Below, one piece after another: positions 37,201-50,570 of a DNA stretch of 64,000 bases. Within the stretch, counting starts at the first letter, position 1, and each line of letters starts with the position of its first letter. The position numbers were made by a program, and so were the translations under genes. Below the pieces are notes generated by a model. The model did no database searches. It had not been told where the DNA came from and saw only the letters and a program-made list of their open reading frames with translations. The DNA is from Anseranas semipalmata (Eukaryota > Chordata > Aves > Anseriformes > Anseranatidae): assembly GCA_013399115.1 (NCBI GenBank), contig VXAA01001229.1, positions 674,891 through 738,890 on the forward strand, written 5' to 3'.

Positions 37201-40200
37201 GCAAACCAAGCAGGTGATCTATTGCTACATCTAGCCCAGGGTGTGCAAGGAAAGTACATCACCTCTGTCAGTAGGAGGTTCCATACTGAATTAAGATTAT
37301 TAGCAAGATTCAAAAAACTATATTATGCCAAATATATGTGCTCTAAGATATTGGGTGGTTTTCATATACCACCCCATGTAAGACGGGAAAAGTGTGCAAA
37401 CAAATAAAGACCCTGCTACAAGTGAAGGCATCTTTGTCTTCACATATTCTCACCACTGACTTCTCTGTTGGTCACCGAGAAGTCCTAACATACTTCACAT
37501 GTAGAAGTGTCATATATTTCCACAGTGTGTTAACATTTCTTTTGTTTGAGAGACAAGTCACCTGCCTAACTGCATATCAAAATGGCAATATGTACATTTG
37601 AAAGATACAAATTCTCATTATGTACCAGGAATATGTAAAAACTGAAGTGAAATCAAATTGAATAAATTGACTACATGAAAGTTATGAAACAGTTTGTATT
37701 TTATACACATAGTATGTACACTGGTTTTGGAAATGGGGTTTTATCCATGCAAATTTAATACAAAAAACTATTTACAAGAAAATAACAGTAGGAACATTTT
37801 TTCAAAAGAAACATATACATGTTGGAAGCTCCAGCAATAATGGAAGTCCTGAAAGAAAAACTTAATACAGTATTGTACAGGTAGACAATCTTCAGAAGTG
37901 TGGAAAATTCACTTTACAAGAACATGAAATGCAAAATGAATTAAAATGCGCTATCAGATAGATGTTGTAAGTATATACAAAATTTAAGCATCTATTTTTA
38001 AATGATCACTCTCCAACTGTGCTTCAGAACTACTTCTGACATGTCCTGCACACATTTACATATTGATCATTTGGTTACGTTGTGTTTTCTGAGTTTTATA
38101 ATCACAAATTACAAAATAAAATAACTGAATACCAATGGAGTGACAACTGTAAAGCAATCACATTTTCCTTGTTCTACACATTACACAATAGTAAAAAATA
38201 TTCACATTATTCCCAACATAATCCACCAACCAACTCTTTTTCAATACCTCTGTATGCCCCTCACGAGCATCAAAAATTTGCATTACCTGCTGGTGCAACA
38301 AACTTTAATAGTTGCAACTAGGAATTCCCACGGTTGCAGCAATGCTTCTTGTATCACATCAATTCAGTAAACACAACTGTGTTAGCATTTTCATGTGAAG
38401 AGCATAATCTTGCAAATGCTCCAGAAAGGGTTTTAATACTGAACAGCGGGAGTTCTCATGCCAGGAATGGCACAATGAAATCCTAAACAAACGTAGCAAT
38501 TCCGGAAAGATTTTATTGGTTCACTCGTATTTAAAAACAAAAGTATCATTGTGGTTATTTCCAAATATTTCACAATCTGCCCTCAGAAAATTGGAAGAGG
38601 GGAATAAATGTCAAGTTTGCCTTATTTCACACAATTTTTAAAGAAGTGAGGAAATCCTCATTAATGCCAAGAATTCATTTTAAATGACTGAGTTCATGTT
38701 GTAGCTCACTTACAAAACTATTGAGGGAAATTCTGGTCTCACTCATGTCAACTGAAAGTTTCCCAAAACAATTTAATATGCTGTCAGTTCACACTATTCT
38801 CCTTTAATGTTTGCTACGGAACTATAAACAAGCTGTGGAAAGACTTTTTGAGGTTTGTTTGTTTTAAGGTCAGGATTCTAAAATGTGTATCCATAAGAAA
38901 AAAATTTAGAAGTTCTTAAAAAGTGTAGTTGCCTATAAAACATTTGAACTAAAAATGTCTGATATCATTTCTACAGTAACTTTTATTCCCTCCAGAGAAA
39001 TTAATCACATAGCTTATAGCAATCCCCTTTGTTTCCCATATTGGAAAAGTCAACACCAGCAATGGAACAAATATAGCATAAAACCACAATTTTAATATAC
39101 ATATTGTCAGAATTGTACTATGTGAAATACTTGGAAACAAATAAAGCAAAGCAGCAGTTTCTTGTGTAAAAACACAGGAGCCAGAACTGCTCCTGTAGTG
39201 GCAAGATTAAACTGGAATTCAGCTAATCACATTCTCTCTATTTTAGCAATCAAGATCAGCAGAAATTGTTTTCTTGACAGGAAGAGTAATTTTTTATTTT
39301 CACATTATGTAACCCAAAAGATCCATCATAAAATTCCTGATTAAAAGGTCTGCCTTTCCCTCATTTTTAAATGAATTACATATATCCCACAGTGTGTTCT
39401 GTGTATGGAAGAGGAAACAGTACCATTTTTCTTCACTCAAGAGGACAAGCAACACTAACCTGTTAAGAGCTGTGGTGCAATTTTCGATAAGTGAAGTGCT
39501 CTGGTTTCTAGAGCAAGCTTTCTCAGTCTCACTACATTAGTCTTTGCTGGTAGAAGTTAAATATTAGCAAACACGTCTTTATTACTCTGAGGTGTTATCA
39601 CTTTCCTTAGCTTTTTTGTTCAGACTGCAAACATCTATCTAAACTAATGCCAGCCAATAGGAAAGGAGGCAGCAGCACAATGCAAGGAGATGCTTCCTTC
39701 AGAAGGCGCACCGCCCAGACAAACCTTGACACACATGCCCACTGTAGCTCCTCGCCTGTTTAGAAGGCTGGAGGGAAAGTACGTGGCATCAGCGAGGTAC
39801 CCTACCCCCTGCTTGGGGACAGGCACTGCTCTCTGCACAATTAACACAATGAATCCCGCAGAACTGGGATAGAGCTATCCAAAATAAACAATGTTTGGGA
39901 AAACAAAGATGTCAATCTTCTCATTACTGTAACCTCTACAGAAAGGTCCAAGTACTTAAACCAGGAACTGGTCAGCCTCCAGCCTCCCTCAACATGAAGT
40001 AGTTTCAAAACATTTCTTCATTTCCAAAATTTTTCCTTCTGAAGCAATTCAACATGCAATCAACTCAGAGCACCCCATCCTTGAACAACTATATTTTACC
40101 TTTCCAATTCTTGGTCATAGTGGCATTCTCTCTCTCTTTTTGTTTTAATTTGAAAGGGTCATCTGTAAGCAGGAAATATTTCATCAGCTGTGTGTTGTGG

Positions 40201-43200
40201 AAGTGTGGACTTTCAGTGTTTGTTTGTTTTTTTTTTTTTTCCAGGTAAAGGTCACTGTTTAATATGATGTACCTCTTGAAAGAAACACAAGACATTAGCC
40301 TGACTTTGTGTGGAAAAAAGAGAACTTTTGTTTACCAGTACAAAATCATCTATCTGCAGAAAGTGGTAAAACTCTAAAAACACACACACATTGCATTCCG
40401 TTGAAATCCACTATCCTGAGACTAAAAAAATATATTGGTTTAACTTAACACTGAATAAGGTTTTGCTTACTACTGACTAAGATTTGGTACATTAACATAC
40501 TTGACCTCTGCACTGGTATACAGACCTATTCTGAGACAAACAGGCAGACTGCAGCTGCATTACATCCAAGAGCTACCTTTTGTAAAACCACTTACAAAAT
40601 TAGCAGAAGGACATAATGCCAAACTTTTGTCCTTCTCCTCAATACTGAGAAGACATGGAAATTTGTTTTAAGTGGAAAATAGGTGTCTTTTCAATTTTTG
40701 TTTAAATCTGGCCAGATTTATGTCAATCTGAGAATAGTGTTGCTAAATGATGAAATATTTGAAACAAGGAAGGTTTTAGCACAGCAAAGTAACTGATGGT
40801 AGACCTCACCTGCAATTTTATTAAGGTGACATACCTTCAGTGACATACTGATGTATGAAGGCAGTGCTTAATAAGTATTTTTCCTACCATCTTAATACTG
40901 TATGGCACATTAGAATATTTGTATTAAATATGTAAATCAGTGTAATAATAACAGCTTCCTGTGACTAACCAGAGATCACTATTTTTAGTCAAGAAATTGA
41001 CACTAAAGCTTTGCTCACATCAAACAAGTTTAAGTCATGTTTTGCCACTGTCTCTACCTCAGGTGTTCCATAAATTAAAACAGTAGAATCTTTTACTGAA
41101 GTGAAGTGCAAAATTTGCACTGACTTCAGTGAAGACAGGATTTTACCTAGAAATTCCTATGATTCATGTCAATTGTTTCAAATATATTCATCTATTTTAT
41201 GATAAGGTAATTTTTGGTTATATTTTGGAAGGCCTTCAGATACATGTGGAGAGACAGGTTTCCAGATCTCCAGCAATACCTCAACTAGCACACTGGACTG
41301 GCAGTTATTATATAATAGATGTTAAACGTTTCTGAGATACTATGTCTGAAGTCACCACATTTTATAGTAATTATTTCAGTGCCACTGGTTTAAGATCTCA
41401 CAATATCTGGGACATTATTGCTTAAAGAAATGATCATTCATGTGTGAGATGCTGCATCCAATAACATAGAAAATAGAAAAAATACACAAGGGCAGAAACC
41501 CTGTCAGTATGCTGATTCACTCTGTAATTTACAGTTCATATCATGTTATTGCAGTAACTTTGTATAGCATTCACAATAACAAAAGCACCCTAGTTAACTC
41601 AAATTTATTAGGAAAACTTACTACAGTTTCCTAAAGCTTTTCGTGTTGTCTTTTCTTTACATCAAAAGTAAAAAAAAAAATTTAGTGACTATGATACAAA
41701 TTAGGCCTCTGTTTTTAACAACCCATTAGCTGCATCAAACATTAAGTAATGACATTGCATCCTAAACAGAATAGGAAAAGAATATCTCAAATGTGCTAAA
41801 CATTGGAGCAGGAACTCTGGATTCACTAAAGCTGGTTAAAAAGCCACTTAAAAAAAAAATGGTAAAGAGGGAGGGGGAATTCACATGCAGTAATGAACAA
41901 TATGAAGTCACTAGATCTGTAAACAAGAAAAAAAAAAAATAAGATGCTGGGAATCAAATATAGAAAGTAAGGGAACAGCAGGCAGCTTCTTGTACAGGGA
42001 AGATAGCAATAATTCCCACAGGCTGCCTTAAAATTAAAATTTTAAATTCAATTTTTTTTTTTTTTTTTTAGCATCTCTTTTGCAGTTGCTCCTAAAAATC
42101 ACGAAGGCAACAGCTAATTGTAACATCACTTTAGAGCATTATTTGTAGAAGGAGCTAAAGAAAGATGAGAAAAGATTCATCCAAGCACAGCAGACCTTTT
42201 CTTAGATTGCTCCTAAAGATACCGGAAGGCCTTAATCTTTGTAATGCTTAAAAGGAAATCCTCTAGAGTACCATGATTATCCTTCCCCATAAGCACTAAG
42301 GAGGCCATAATAGTTTCCAAAGAACAGCAAAACAAGACTGGTTGTAGAAAGTTTGTGGGGAAGAATTCTAGAGTAGTTAAAAATGAATGTTATTTTTGTA
42401 GTTTTCACTTTCAGAGGTACAATTCAAAACGAATACACGAATTCCATATCCAGTTCTCATGTTACTAGGAAATAATATGCTAAGCTTAAATAACTGATAA
42501 GTGTCTGGCACACTACATCAAGGGAATTCTTAATGTTTACACTGTGACAACTTCATAAATTTAGTTCTTTTTGGATAAAAATGTTACTTTAACATAACAT
42601 TTAAACGACAATTAAATAGTAGTGTAGATTAGTTTAAGCTAGATAATTTAATGTGACAATTTACAGTTAGCAATTCTATAGCTAACATACTGGAGCAGAA
42701 TTTCATTATTGTCATTGCCATCAAATACCATATAGCAAGGAACTGAAGGACAATGAATTACTCCTTTTCAATGTGTTCTTCAAATGTAGCACACAGCAAA
42801 AGGAAATCTGCTTAATGTAATATATTACTCTTTCATTTTAGTCTTAGCATGACTTTTCAGATACTGCCTTTTGTAAAAAATAATTTAAATTTTTAAAATG
42901 AGTATTATGTGAACGATTTAAAAACCAATTAGAGATATAGTAAATACCATATTTAAAAGGTCAAAGCAATATAGATTACATACATATTTTATTTAAGGAA
43001 GCTAAGATTTAGATCTAGGACTTTGCAAATTAAGTTTTACACCAGCTTCTCAATGAACTGTGAAGCCTTAAATGGCTTCTTGACCAATTCAAAAGAACAG
43101 AATTAAACCCTGTTACACACTTGGCAAACATATCCTGTAATCCAAATTAACTTAGCCTAAAATAGAAAATCTGTGGCAGTCAAAACTTTTTTTTTTTTTT

Positions 43201-44713
43201 AATTCAGCTACCCATTCATGAAGAACAAACTAATTCAAATACTACTAAAATTAACAAATTATTTGCAAGTTGTTTGGAAAGGAACTCAACTGTGTATGGT
43301 TTCAGAAGGTTCTCAAAACGCTGAATTTGTGTAGAAGCAAACACAGACTCAAAAGTTTCAAAAAAAAAAACAGTGGGAATTTTTCTTTTTCACATTTTCC
43401 CAGTAAAGTCTAATGTCTCAGTACAGTGACATTTGTACAAACTAATCTGTGCGCTATGCCACACACACTTCTGTAAATTACATAATAAATCCTGTAAACA
43501 CTAAGATAAGCACTGGTATTTCTCAACTAAATTATGGATATACCTGTTGTAAAAATGTAATGTGAAATCAGGAGCAATATTACATACAATCCTGAAAGTC
43601 ACAGCATAAACCTGAGATTTTGGCAGTTGTATCAAAATGTCCTAAATTACTCTGTATGCATCACTAGTCCTCACATCTTACTCACCATGTATATTTGTTT
43701 GTCACAAAGAAAAGTAGACAACTTTGTTTATCCAACAATACATTAAACCAAAAAATGATTAGGTATTATCAAATTAAATATCATAAATAAAGCGTATTTA
43801 CAGTATTTTCTAATTATTAGACAACAAAATCAATTGTGCAACAAACTTAAAACACCCAACATCAAAAATGTGAAGTATTACTTAAATCTTCACGTATTGA
43901 TTTTACAAAAAACTATTAAAATATTTAAAAATTTCCATTTTATCTATTTTAAAACAAAGAAATTGCAAAAATGTTTAAGACTATTAAGAGTTATCAATTA
44001 CACAGGCACTTCACATGTAAACAATCTACAGTACAACTGAAAAAAATATTTGGCACCAACCTAGAAGACTGGAAAAAACTCAGTGTGTCTTTTTTCCCAT
44101 TGTTTACTGTTTTGTGTAATCACCATACACTCAGACTAAATACTGGCAATGTTGGAAGTGCGTAAGTTACAATCAGGAGTGCAAACAAAATAAAGAACAC
44201 AAATATTAAGCTTTCTGAGAGAGTGAAAGTGGATTACGAGCATCAGTGACTGCATTTTTACCATCATACCATCGCTACATTTTTGTTTTACCTTTAAAAA
44301 AATCACATGATTGACCTTAATCATTCAAGCAGGGGTGTGTGTGTCTCAGATTTTGTACTTGGAAACTAATTCAAACTACTTTTTCAATGTAGGAAAAGAA
44401 ATCCAGCATTCAACTGTAACAATGCGAGATGATAAATGGCAGGTTTTAACTTAAATGAACTGGAAAGAGAACCTGATGCTACCAAAATCTCTTTGTGCAT
44501 CCAATTACAAAAGACAAAAAAAACATTATGGTCTTTTGATATCAGCTGACTCCAAGGTTTTCACGTACAACTCCAAAGTAAGGCGCTCTACAGCATCTGG
44601 ACAGATATTAGTTTTTGATGGCTTGGATGTTCCTGCGTAGGAAGCTGAACTGCTCCACAGCAATCCAAATCAACAGATCAAACGGTAAGTTGTCTAGCTT
44701 CCAAGAAGTCATG
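34231..44713. other. AT-rich region 3' of the LRCH2 stop codon, partly LRCH2 3' UTR
   Basis: Starts just after the LRCH2 stop on the minus strand. It is AT-rich, with no CR1 copy or N seen and no recognised coding exon. Minus-strand AATAAA motifs occur at 42993-42988, 41609-41604, 39583-39578 and 38517-38512, so the LRCH2 3' UTR could end at any of these or beyond. It contains a perfect 22-bp tandem duplication (35363-35406) and a T run near 42051-42070. Confidence 0.5.
35363..35406. repeat. Perfect 22-bp tandem duplication
   Basis: The unit beginning TCAGAAAAGTTTACATG occurs twice head to tail (35363-35384 and 35385-35406) with no mismatch. Confidence 0.97.
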
Positions 44714-44833
44714 TTACATGGAGGAAAGCTGAGATACTTTCAGTGTAGGCAATTCAAGCAGAGCTTGAACTGTGAGGCCAACTTTCACCAGGCCTCTTTC
44801 CTCCAGTATGTGATGAGGCAAGCAAAGTCTCTC
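44714..44833 (-). CDS. LRCH2: LRCH2 last coding exon: CH domain end and stop
   Basis: Encodes ERLCLPHHILEERGLVKVG, then LTVQALLELPTLKVSQLSSM and TAA at 44716-44714. The human protein ends LLELPTTKASQLSVA, so this stop is the expected one. The acceptor is TTCATTTTACAG|GAG. The 3' UTR continues leftwards for an unknown distance. Confidence 0.96.
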   Translation of the reverse strand, partial: ERLCLPHHILEERGLVKVGLTVQALLELPTLKVSQLSSM

Positions 44834-46072
44834 CTGTAAAATGAAGTAGTACATGTATTAAGCTTGATTCACTTTTTCCAAGCCAGGTAACAAAAGCATT
44901 CTCTCTGAATTCACACATACATTAGACATTTGCACAGAAAATGTCTTTGGCTTCAAATTTTGTATGTGGTTCTCTACAGTAACAGAATGTTCAGAAATTA
45001 ATTATATCTAAGATCTGACTGATGGTGAAAAAAATCACTTAATTATGAATGCATAAACTAGCAAAAAGAACATTTACTTAAAATATTAAACTCTGACAAC
45101 ATCGGAAGATACATAAACACTGTGCTAGTTCCATAAAACCAAAGACATTCTTTTCAAAAGCAAAGCAAGAAAATTAAGTTGATTGGCACTGCTGGCTCAG
45201 TGGCCTACTACTTCCTTTCCCTGTTTCGTAAACATATTACTAATTTCCCCTTGGGACCTCTCAGACGTGCTGATAGACTGGGTCCTCAGTAATGAATCAT
45301 TCCCCAAGGAAGTCACCTTTCAGTTTCAAAAGGCTCTTGCAGCACAAGTTAAATACTTTTCCCCTTTGTTAGCTGGTGCTATATGGAACTCAGGAGGTGA
45401 ATCTTTGCATCCCTAACTTCTGAAAGTCCTGTGGCTCCATACTAGATTGAAGCTGTGGCAGAGCAGTAACCCAGGGTTTTAAATACATTAATTAGTTTTC
45501 TTGTTCCAGTGAAATGCGGTGAGTTGTGTGTCTTATAATATGCAGAAAATGATTTGGTCTTTAATTTCTTCCCCTTGCACAAGGAAGTATGAGGATGAAC
45601 TTGGGCAACAGAAGCATGAATAATGAGCTACAACTATAGCAAAGCTATAACAGCTGTATCAGCTGTTATCAGTTAGGTAATGTATTTCTGTAATTGCAGG
45701 ATTTTTCTTAGGCATACGCTGTAATTCATGCCAAAATGAGTTGCTAAACTGAAGACTTGCAAATATTACACCATCATCCTCTCACATCAGTTCTTCTGTT
45801 TAGCTGATAATTTATTTTAAAGGGAAGTCAGTATTATTTTTGCTATGGGGAACTAACTGGAAACCCCTAGCTCCCTCAAGTTCATGCCACAGGCCAGAAA
45901 TGGGAGACTTAAATTCTTTTCATACATTTAAGTTCCCTGGTCAGTGTAATAATCGCTATTGTTCCCTGAATTAAGCTCCCCTTTGCCCCCATCCAAAAAC
46001 AAAAACAATCAACTGCAACATTTGCTGATGTACTTTCTATGATTATATTAGTCAATAAAGCAATTAGTATAC

Positions 46073-46150
46073 CTGTGGAACGCCCAATTTTTTACAAGCA
46101 TCAAGGAAGTTTTCAACATTTCTTCGGCACTTTGCCATACTGAGTTTAGG
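46073..46150 (-). CDS. LRCH2: LRCH2 exon M: CH domain, middle
   Basis: Encodes 26 residues including KLSMAKCRRNVENFLDACKK and LGVPQ, matching the central CH helices (human LGVSQ). The acceptor is TCTTTACAG|CCT and the donor CCACAG|GTATAC. Phase runs 0 to 0. Confidence 0.97.
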
Positions 46151-46447
46151 CTGTAAAGACAGGATGTTAAGATTTTCATCACATATTTGTGAAGGATTGA
46201 AGATTTCTGATTCAAATTTGGTAACAGTTGCTAAAACAGAAACTAGAACAAATTCTATGAAGAGTAGACTTCAGTATATGAAAATAGCTCAAACTAAACT
46301 GAGCCTTGTTTAATGGTTCTTGAAGAAAAATTGAAGTGAGGAATGTAGCCAGTTAACACAGTAAATATGACGCATGGTTTTTTTAGTATTGAACTTCAAA
46401 AGCTTGTTTTCACATAATATGCAACAAAAGTAAGATAAATGACTCAC

Positions 46448-46585
46448 CACTGCTGGCGATGGTACATGAATGCTGGCAACAGAGCGTGGTCTTATGTGAT
46501 TGGCTAAATGGCAAAGAACTACTCCATCCATCAGTGCTGCTCCAATATCATCTGGCAAAATTACTTTTAACCTTGATTCAAGATT
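46448..46585 (-). CDS. LRCH2: LRCH2 exon L: CH domain, first part
   Basis: Encodes NLESRLKVILPDDIGAALMD and GVVLCHLANHIRPRSVAS, ending IHVPSPAV. DGVVLCHLAN is the hallmark of the calponin-homology fold. The acceptor is TTTTTAATAG|AAT and the donor GCAGTG|GTGAGT. Phase runs 0 to 0. Confidence 0.97.
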
Positions 46586-47733
46586 CTATTAAAAAGTCCA
46601 TAAGTAAGTTACTTTCAACATTAGCTAATTATTGATTTTAAATCCATGGTATTTTAAAGCATACAGTTTTAAAAGGGCATTTTAATGCTAAAATGAAGTA
46701 AATGGAATCAATCCCCACTTCACTGAGTACAACTATCCTCTTTGCATCATTGAGCTCATATTCCCTTTGTTTGTTCGTTTTTTAATGACACAAACGCATA
46801 CATTGACACAGACATTCAGCCAGCAACTACCATGACACACAGCTCTCAAAGTCATATGAAGAATCCACTTCCCATAACAGGAAAGTACAGAATTTAAGGG
46901 CAGAGCTGTTAGTGTGCAGAATTTGTGGGTTGAAATCACATACAAGTTTACTAGGAGGAGGGAACACAACCACTATGTGCGTGACTGATGAAGTCATGAT
47001 CCCAAAGTAAAGCCATTCATGCAAGTGGCAGTTAAATAGCTGAGGAAAGGGTGGCCAAGACATTCCCATGCTTGTGTTGCAAGACAGAGAAAGGAAGTAG
47101 GAAATGTTTTATCCTATTCCAGCAACAAGCCTTCATTGCTCAAGAAGTGGACCAGACAGGGCAGAAACAGCCTTCATAGAAGTCACACCTCAAATAAGTA
47201 CTGCTCTTGAAAGCAGAGCTGCTACCACAGTATTTATCTTTCACAGTAGATTTGCAGTCAACTACAATTGTTAAATATCTTAAGAACAGAACTACACAGG
47301 AAAAAAAAAAAAAAACTTGCCAGAACTCTGAAATTTAGACTCCATTCAGTAAATTGCAAATTTGTAGCAACTTTCTATAGTCAAAAAGCATTTGGCTATT
47401 CAGAAGACTATGACCAGCTTTCTTCAAATCTCAGGTCAAATAGAAACACACAAAAGCAGACCTATGGTCTAAGAATCAGAATCCTTAAGAAAAACTTGCA
47501 TTTTTCCTTTCATTTCATTTTTCAGCTAAAATATATTTAGTTCCTGGTTCCTATTTTGGTTGGACCAAAAAACAGTACCAGTGGAGCTTGTTAGATAAAA
47601 TTACGTAGGAAGAAATGTCACTACAGAGATGTCCTTGTAATACATAATGATTTGCAGGCCTATACTACAAACGTTTAAATTGTGGTACAAAAACTAAACA
47701 CACTGCACCCTCATGGTAAATAATGGTACATAC

Positions 47734-47846
47734 ATTGCGAAGTTGTCTTATTTGTTCCCTTTCTTCCCTTAAATGCTCCATTTTCCTCCTCATTGTAAAT
47801 CCAGGATCCAGTGCTCCATAGTCCTGGCGAGATGCACGGCTGAAAG
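47734..47846 (-). CDS. LRCH2: LRCH2 exon K: helical lead-in to CH domain
   Basis: Encodes AFSRASRQDYGALDPGF and TMRRKMEHLREEREQIRQLRN, almost the same as human. A long charged helix precedes the CH domain. The acceptor is TGTTCAATAG|CT, chosen over the nearer TTTCAG by phase and by the human junction; the donor is CGCAAT|GTATGT. Phase runs 1 to 0. A long C run lies about 50 nt upstream on the sense strand. Confidence 0.94.
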
Positions 47847-47887
47847 CTATTGAACATTAGCAAATATAATTTTCTGAATTCAGATTT

Positions 47888-47937
47888 AAAAAAAAAAGGG
47901 GNGGGCGCGGGGCGGGGGGGGGGGGGGGGGGGGGGGG
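47888..47937. repeat. A10 plus G-rich homopolymer tract with an N
   Basis: Ten A are followed by GGGGNGGGCGCGGGGCGGGG, passing into a G run to 47937. An unknown base and an extreme homopolymer suggest a sequencing or assembly problem. If real it is a G-quadruplex on the plus strand and a C/T-rich tract upstream of LRCH2 exon K on the sense strand. Confidence 0.9.
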
Positions 47938-48749
47938 ACAAACCTATCTCCAGGGATAACAGTGGGGAAAAAACCTACAGAACTTTGCAGAATAAATGTA
48001 TTTCAGTATCATGATGTAAAAGATGCTGCCTACAAAACTTAATTTTCAAATAAAATACACAAATCATCTTATTTAAGTGCAAGTGGGTTACTAGAAAATA
48101 CAGAGGCAGGATAGACTTCAATATTCAAATATCTAAAGTATACGATTCCATTTGTATTTCTGCAAGCGTATCTTGCAAGCTAGCTTTGAAAGTATTTGCA
48201 TTATGTTTAAATCAAGCATAAAGACTTGAAGGAGACTACAGAAAGCAACAGGACTCCCTGATATAACTTACAATGGAGTACTTTTTAAATATATATACAC
48301 ACGTGCATGCATTAGGTGTGATACACAGAGACATAGTGATTGCTTATTGAAGAACTAATTGAAAAACATGGAATGTCTTATCCAAAAGTTCAGAGTGCTT
48401 CTTTAAAAAGCATGTCTTAAATACTCTAACTACAATTCACTTTATTATTCATCATGTTCGGAAACCCTTCAAATAACAATTGTATTTTATAGAATACTAG
48501 CAAACAAACTCCTGTGCAGCAATACCAATGTATCCTTAAGTATTTTATCCTATGCTTTTGAGCAAAAAAAAAAAAAATCAGTACTTGCATGTTTAGAACA
48601 TACTTGACTGTTTTTAACAGTTTGGATTTTAGCAAGAGATCTAACAAACAAAAATCACATGAATTTTATAGATGTTCTTGGAACCACTGCTCTGACCTTA
48701 CACACAAGACTATGTAGTCTGCATACAGAAAAATACAATTGCATCTTAC

Positions 48750-48770
48750 CTATAATGTCTTTGGAAGCAT
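48750..48770 (-). CDS. LRCH2: Candidate LRCH2 21-nt microexon
   Basis: The acceptor TTGTGTTTTTTAG and donor GTAAGA bound exactly 21 nt, in phase 1 to 1. In the reading frame of its neighbours it would insert DASKDII between PRS and AFSR with no stop. The human isoform I recall joins PRS directly to AFSR. It could be alternative or unused. The evidence is splice signals and phase only. Confidence 0.4.
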   Translation of the reverse strand: MLPKTL

Positions 48771-49606
48771 CTAAAAAACACAAGGATTTTGGCTTGTAAC
48801 TAAGAAACAAAATGCCATTCAGCACTCTCTTAGAACTGAGGGAAAGGGGTGCTGCAGTTTTGCTGCTGTGAGCTGGCAATGGTTCCTAGGGAGCCTACTA
48901 CTGCACTGAGAAGAAATTGGCTGAAAAGTTCAACAAGTCTGCTAGGTCCTATCAAATCTGCATCTTCCTATAACCTAGGATGTATATAACTCAGAAACCT
49001 CTAAATGTGCACTGCATGTCCTGGTACATGCAACTAACTTAACTATCTCTGGCACACAAGTTTCATGCAACTGCTTACAAGTCACAAGTGACTTGTGGGC
49101 CTGGAAAGTGCCACTTGCATGACCTAGATAATCCAGTCTGACAGAACTTTCTTCTGGGGCTATGGCAGAATCTTGGAAGAGCCAGAGTGCAACAAAGCAT
49201 TAATCTATACAACTCAGCAAAGCTCTACTCCATGCATCCTTTCATAGGACAGATTACAAAAACCTACTTCTCTTGAAACTCTCTTGCCTCAGCCACCACG
49301 TCTCAAGAACAATTACATGCTCTTTATCTGTTCTTTGACAGTGAAAAAACATGCAAAAAATAAACAAGTGAAATTTAAGAAAAGAATCACTGTGCAGCTT
49401 TGGGGACTTTCTATTATTAGACAGCTGCTTTGGCAAACTATGTCTTTTCCAGTACTGTGTTTGTGATAAGAACACCGAGTGAGATGCTATACTGTGGCCT
49501 CCCTTCACATTCATTCCAATTCATGCATCTGCTGTCCTTATCATCTATTCCAGCCTGGGGAATAAACATCTGTTCCATCATGCTATCTTAGAGAACAGCA
49601 GCTTAC

Positions 49607-49664
49607 CTGACCTTGGTTTGAGACCAAATGGACCATGAGTGCTACTATCTGTCCTTTCATAATC
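49607..49664 (-). CDS. LRCH2: LRCH2 exon J
   Basis: Encodes DYERTDSSTHGPFGLKPRS, against human EYDRTDGFSHSPFGLKPRS. The acceptor is CTCTTTTAACAG|GAT and the donor TCAG|GTAAGC. Phase runs 0 to 1. A 25-base T run followed by AG on the sense strand lies about 85 nt upstream in the intron and is a possible decoy acceptor. Confidence 0.93.
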
Positions 49665-49750
49665 CTGTTAAAAGAGAAAAAGTCAATTTTCCTCCAATCA
49701 CGAAAAGAACTTTTGTTCCCATCAAAATATCATTTAAATTATTCTTGCCT

Positions 49751-49775
49751 AAAAAAAAAAAAAAAAAAAAAAAAT
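49751..49775. repeat. 25-base A run
   Basis: Uninterrupted A homopolymer on the plus strand in an LRCH2 intron. On the LRCH2 sense strand it is T25 followed directly by AG. Confidence 0.95.
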
Positions 49776-50570
49776 TAGCTTTTCTGCTTAACTGTAAAAC
49801 ACTACTTTGAAGTGGACACTATAAAGTAAATGGAATGGAAGTAAACTCACTACCTGCAAATAAAATTATCTTACCAAGGAAGAAAAAGCAGAATAGATTT
49901 TAGTTAATCTCGTGCTAAGGTTAACTAACGTCTATTCTAGAACATTTCAAACAAGTGCTAACCATTCTGTGAACTGAATTCTAAGCCAGCTGTAAGCAAA
50001 TGCAAGTGTCTTCCCCAATGCTTAGCAATGAATTTCTTAAGAAATGTTTACTTTCAATTATGAAGATTAGTTTTTTCTCATGTCACCATCTAAAAAGAGA
50101 CATGCACTCAGTAATCTGGTATGCACATGAGATATCCTTAGTTCAACTCATTTCATTGTGTCTGTGAGATGTTCCACTCATTCCACTCCCTCAGGTTCCC
50201 GTCTGAAATTAGGTGGAAACATTAATCTTTGGTATGGTTTATTTATAGCTTAGTAGAGTAGTGCAATCACAGTGAGACTACACGGAGATTCCTTAAAAAG
50301 GAAAGCAATTGATGAATGAAGCTGTAAGGCTGTATCACAAAGATGACAGACATAATCATACAGGATGAAACCACTTAAGCAGTGTCAGTACCTCTGGGTT
50401 CCCTGTGATGTACAGAATACTGAATGACAAGCCTTACTTGAAATCCTCTGAGCAGCTAGTGCATAAGGGACAACTACAAAATATGCCAAATTTGATTTAG
50501 CTTAAGTAGCTATTTTCATTAGGAAAAATAAAGGAGGTAAAACAATGCATCTTTCTACATACCAGTCCAA

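Noticed and set aside
47734..47839. Alternative acceptor TTTCAG|C for LRCH2 exon K
   Set aside because: Wrong phase for the preceding exon and loses the conserved AFS residues.
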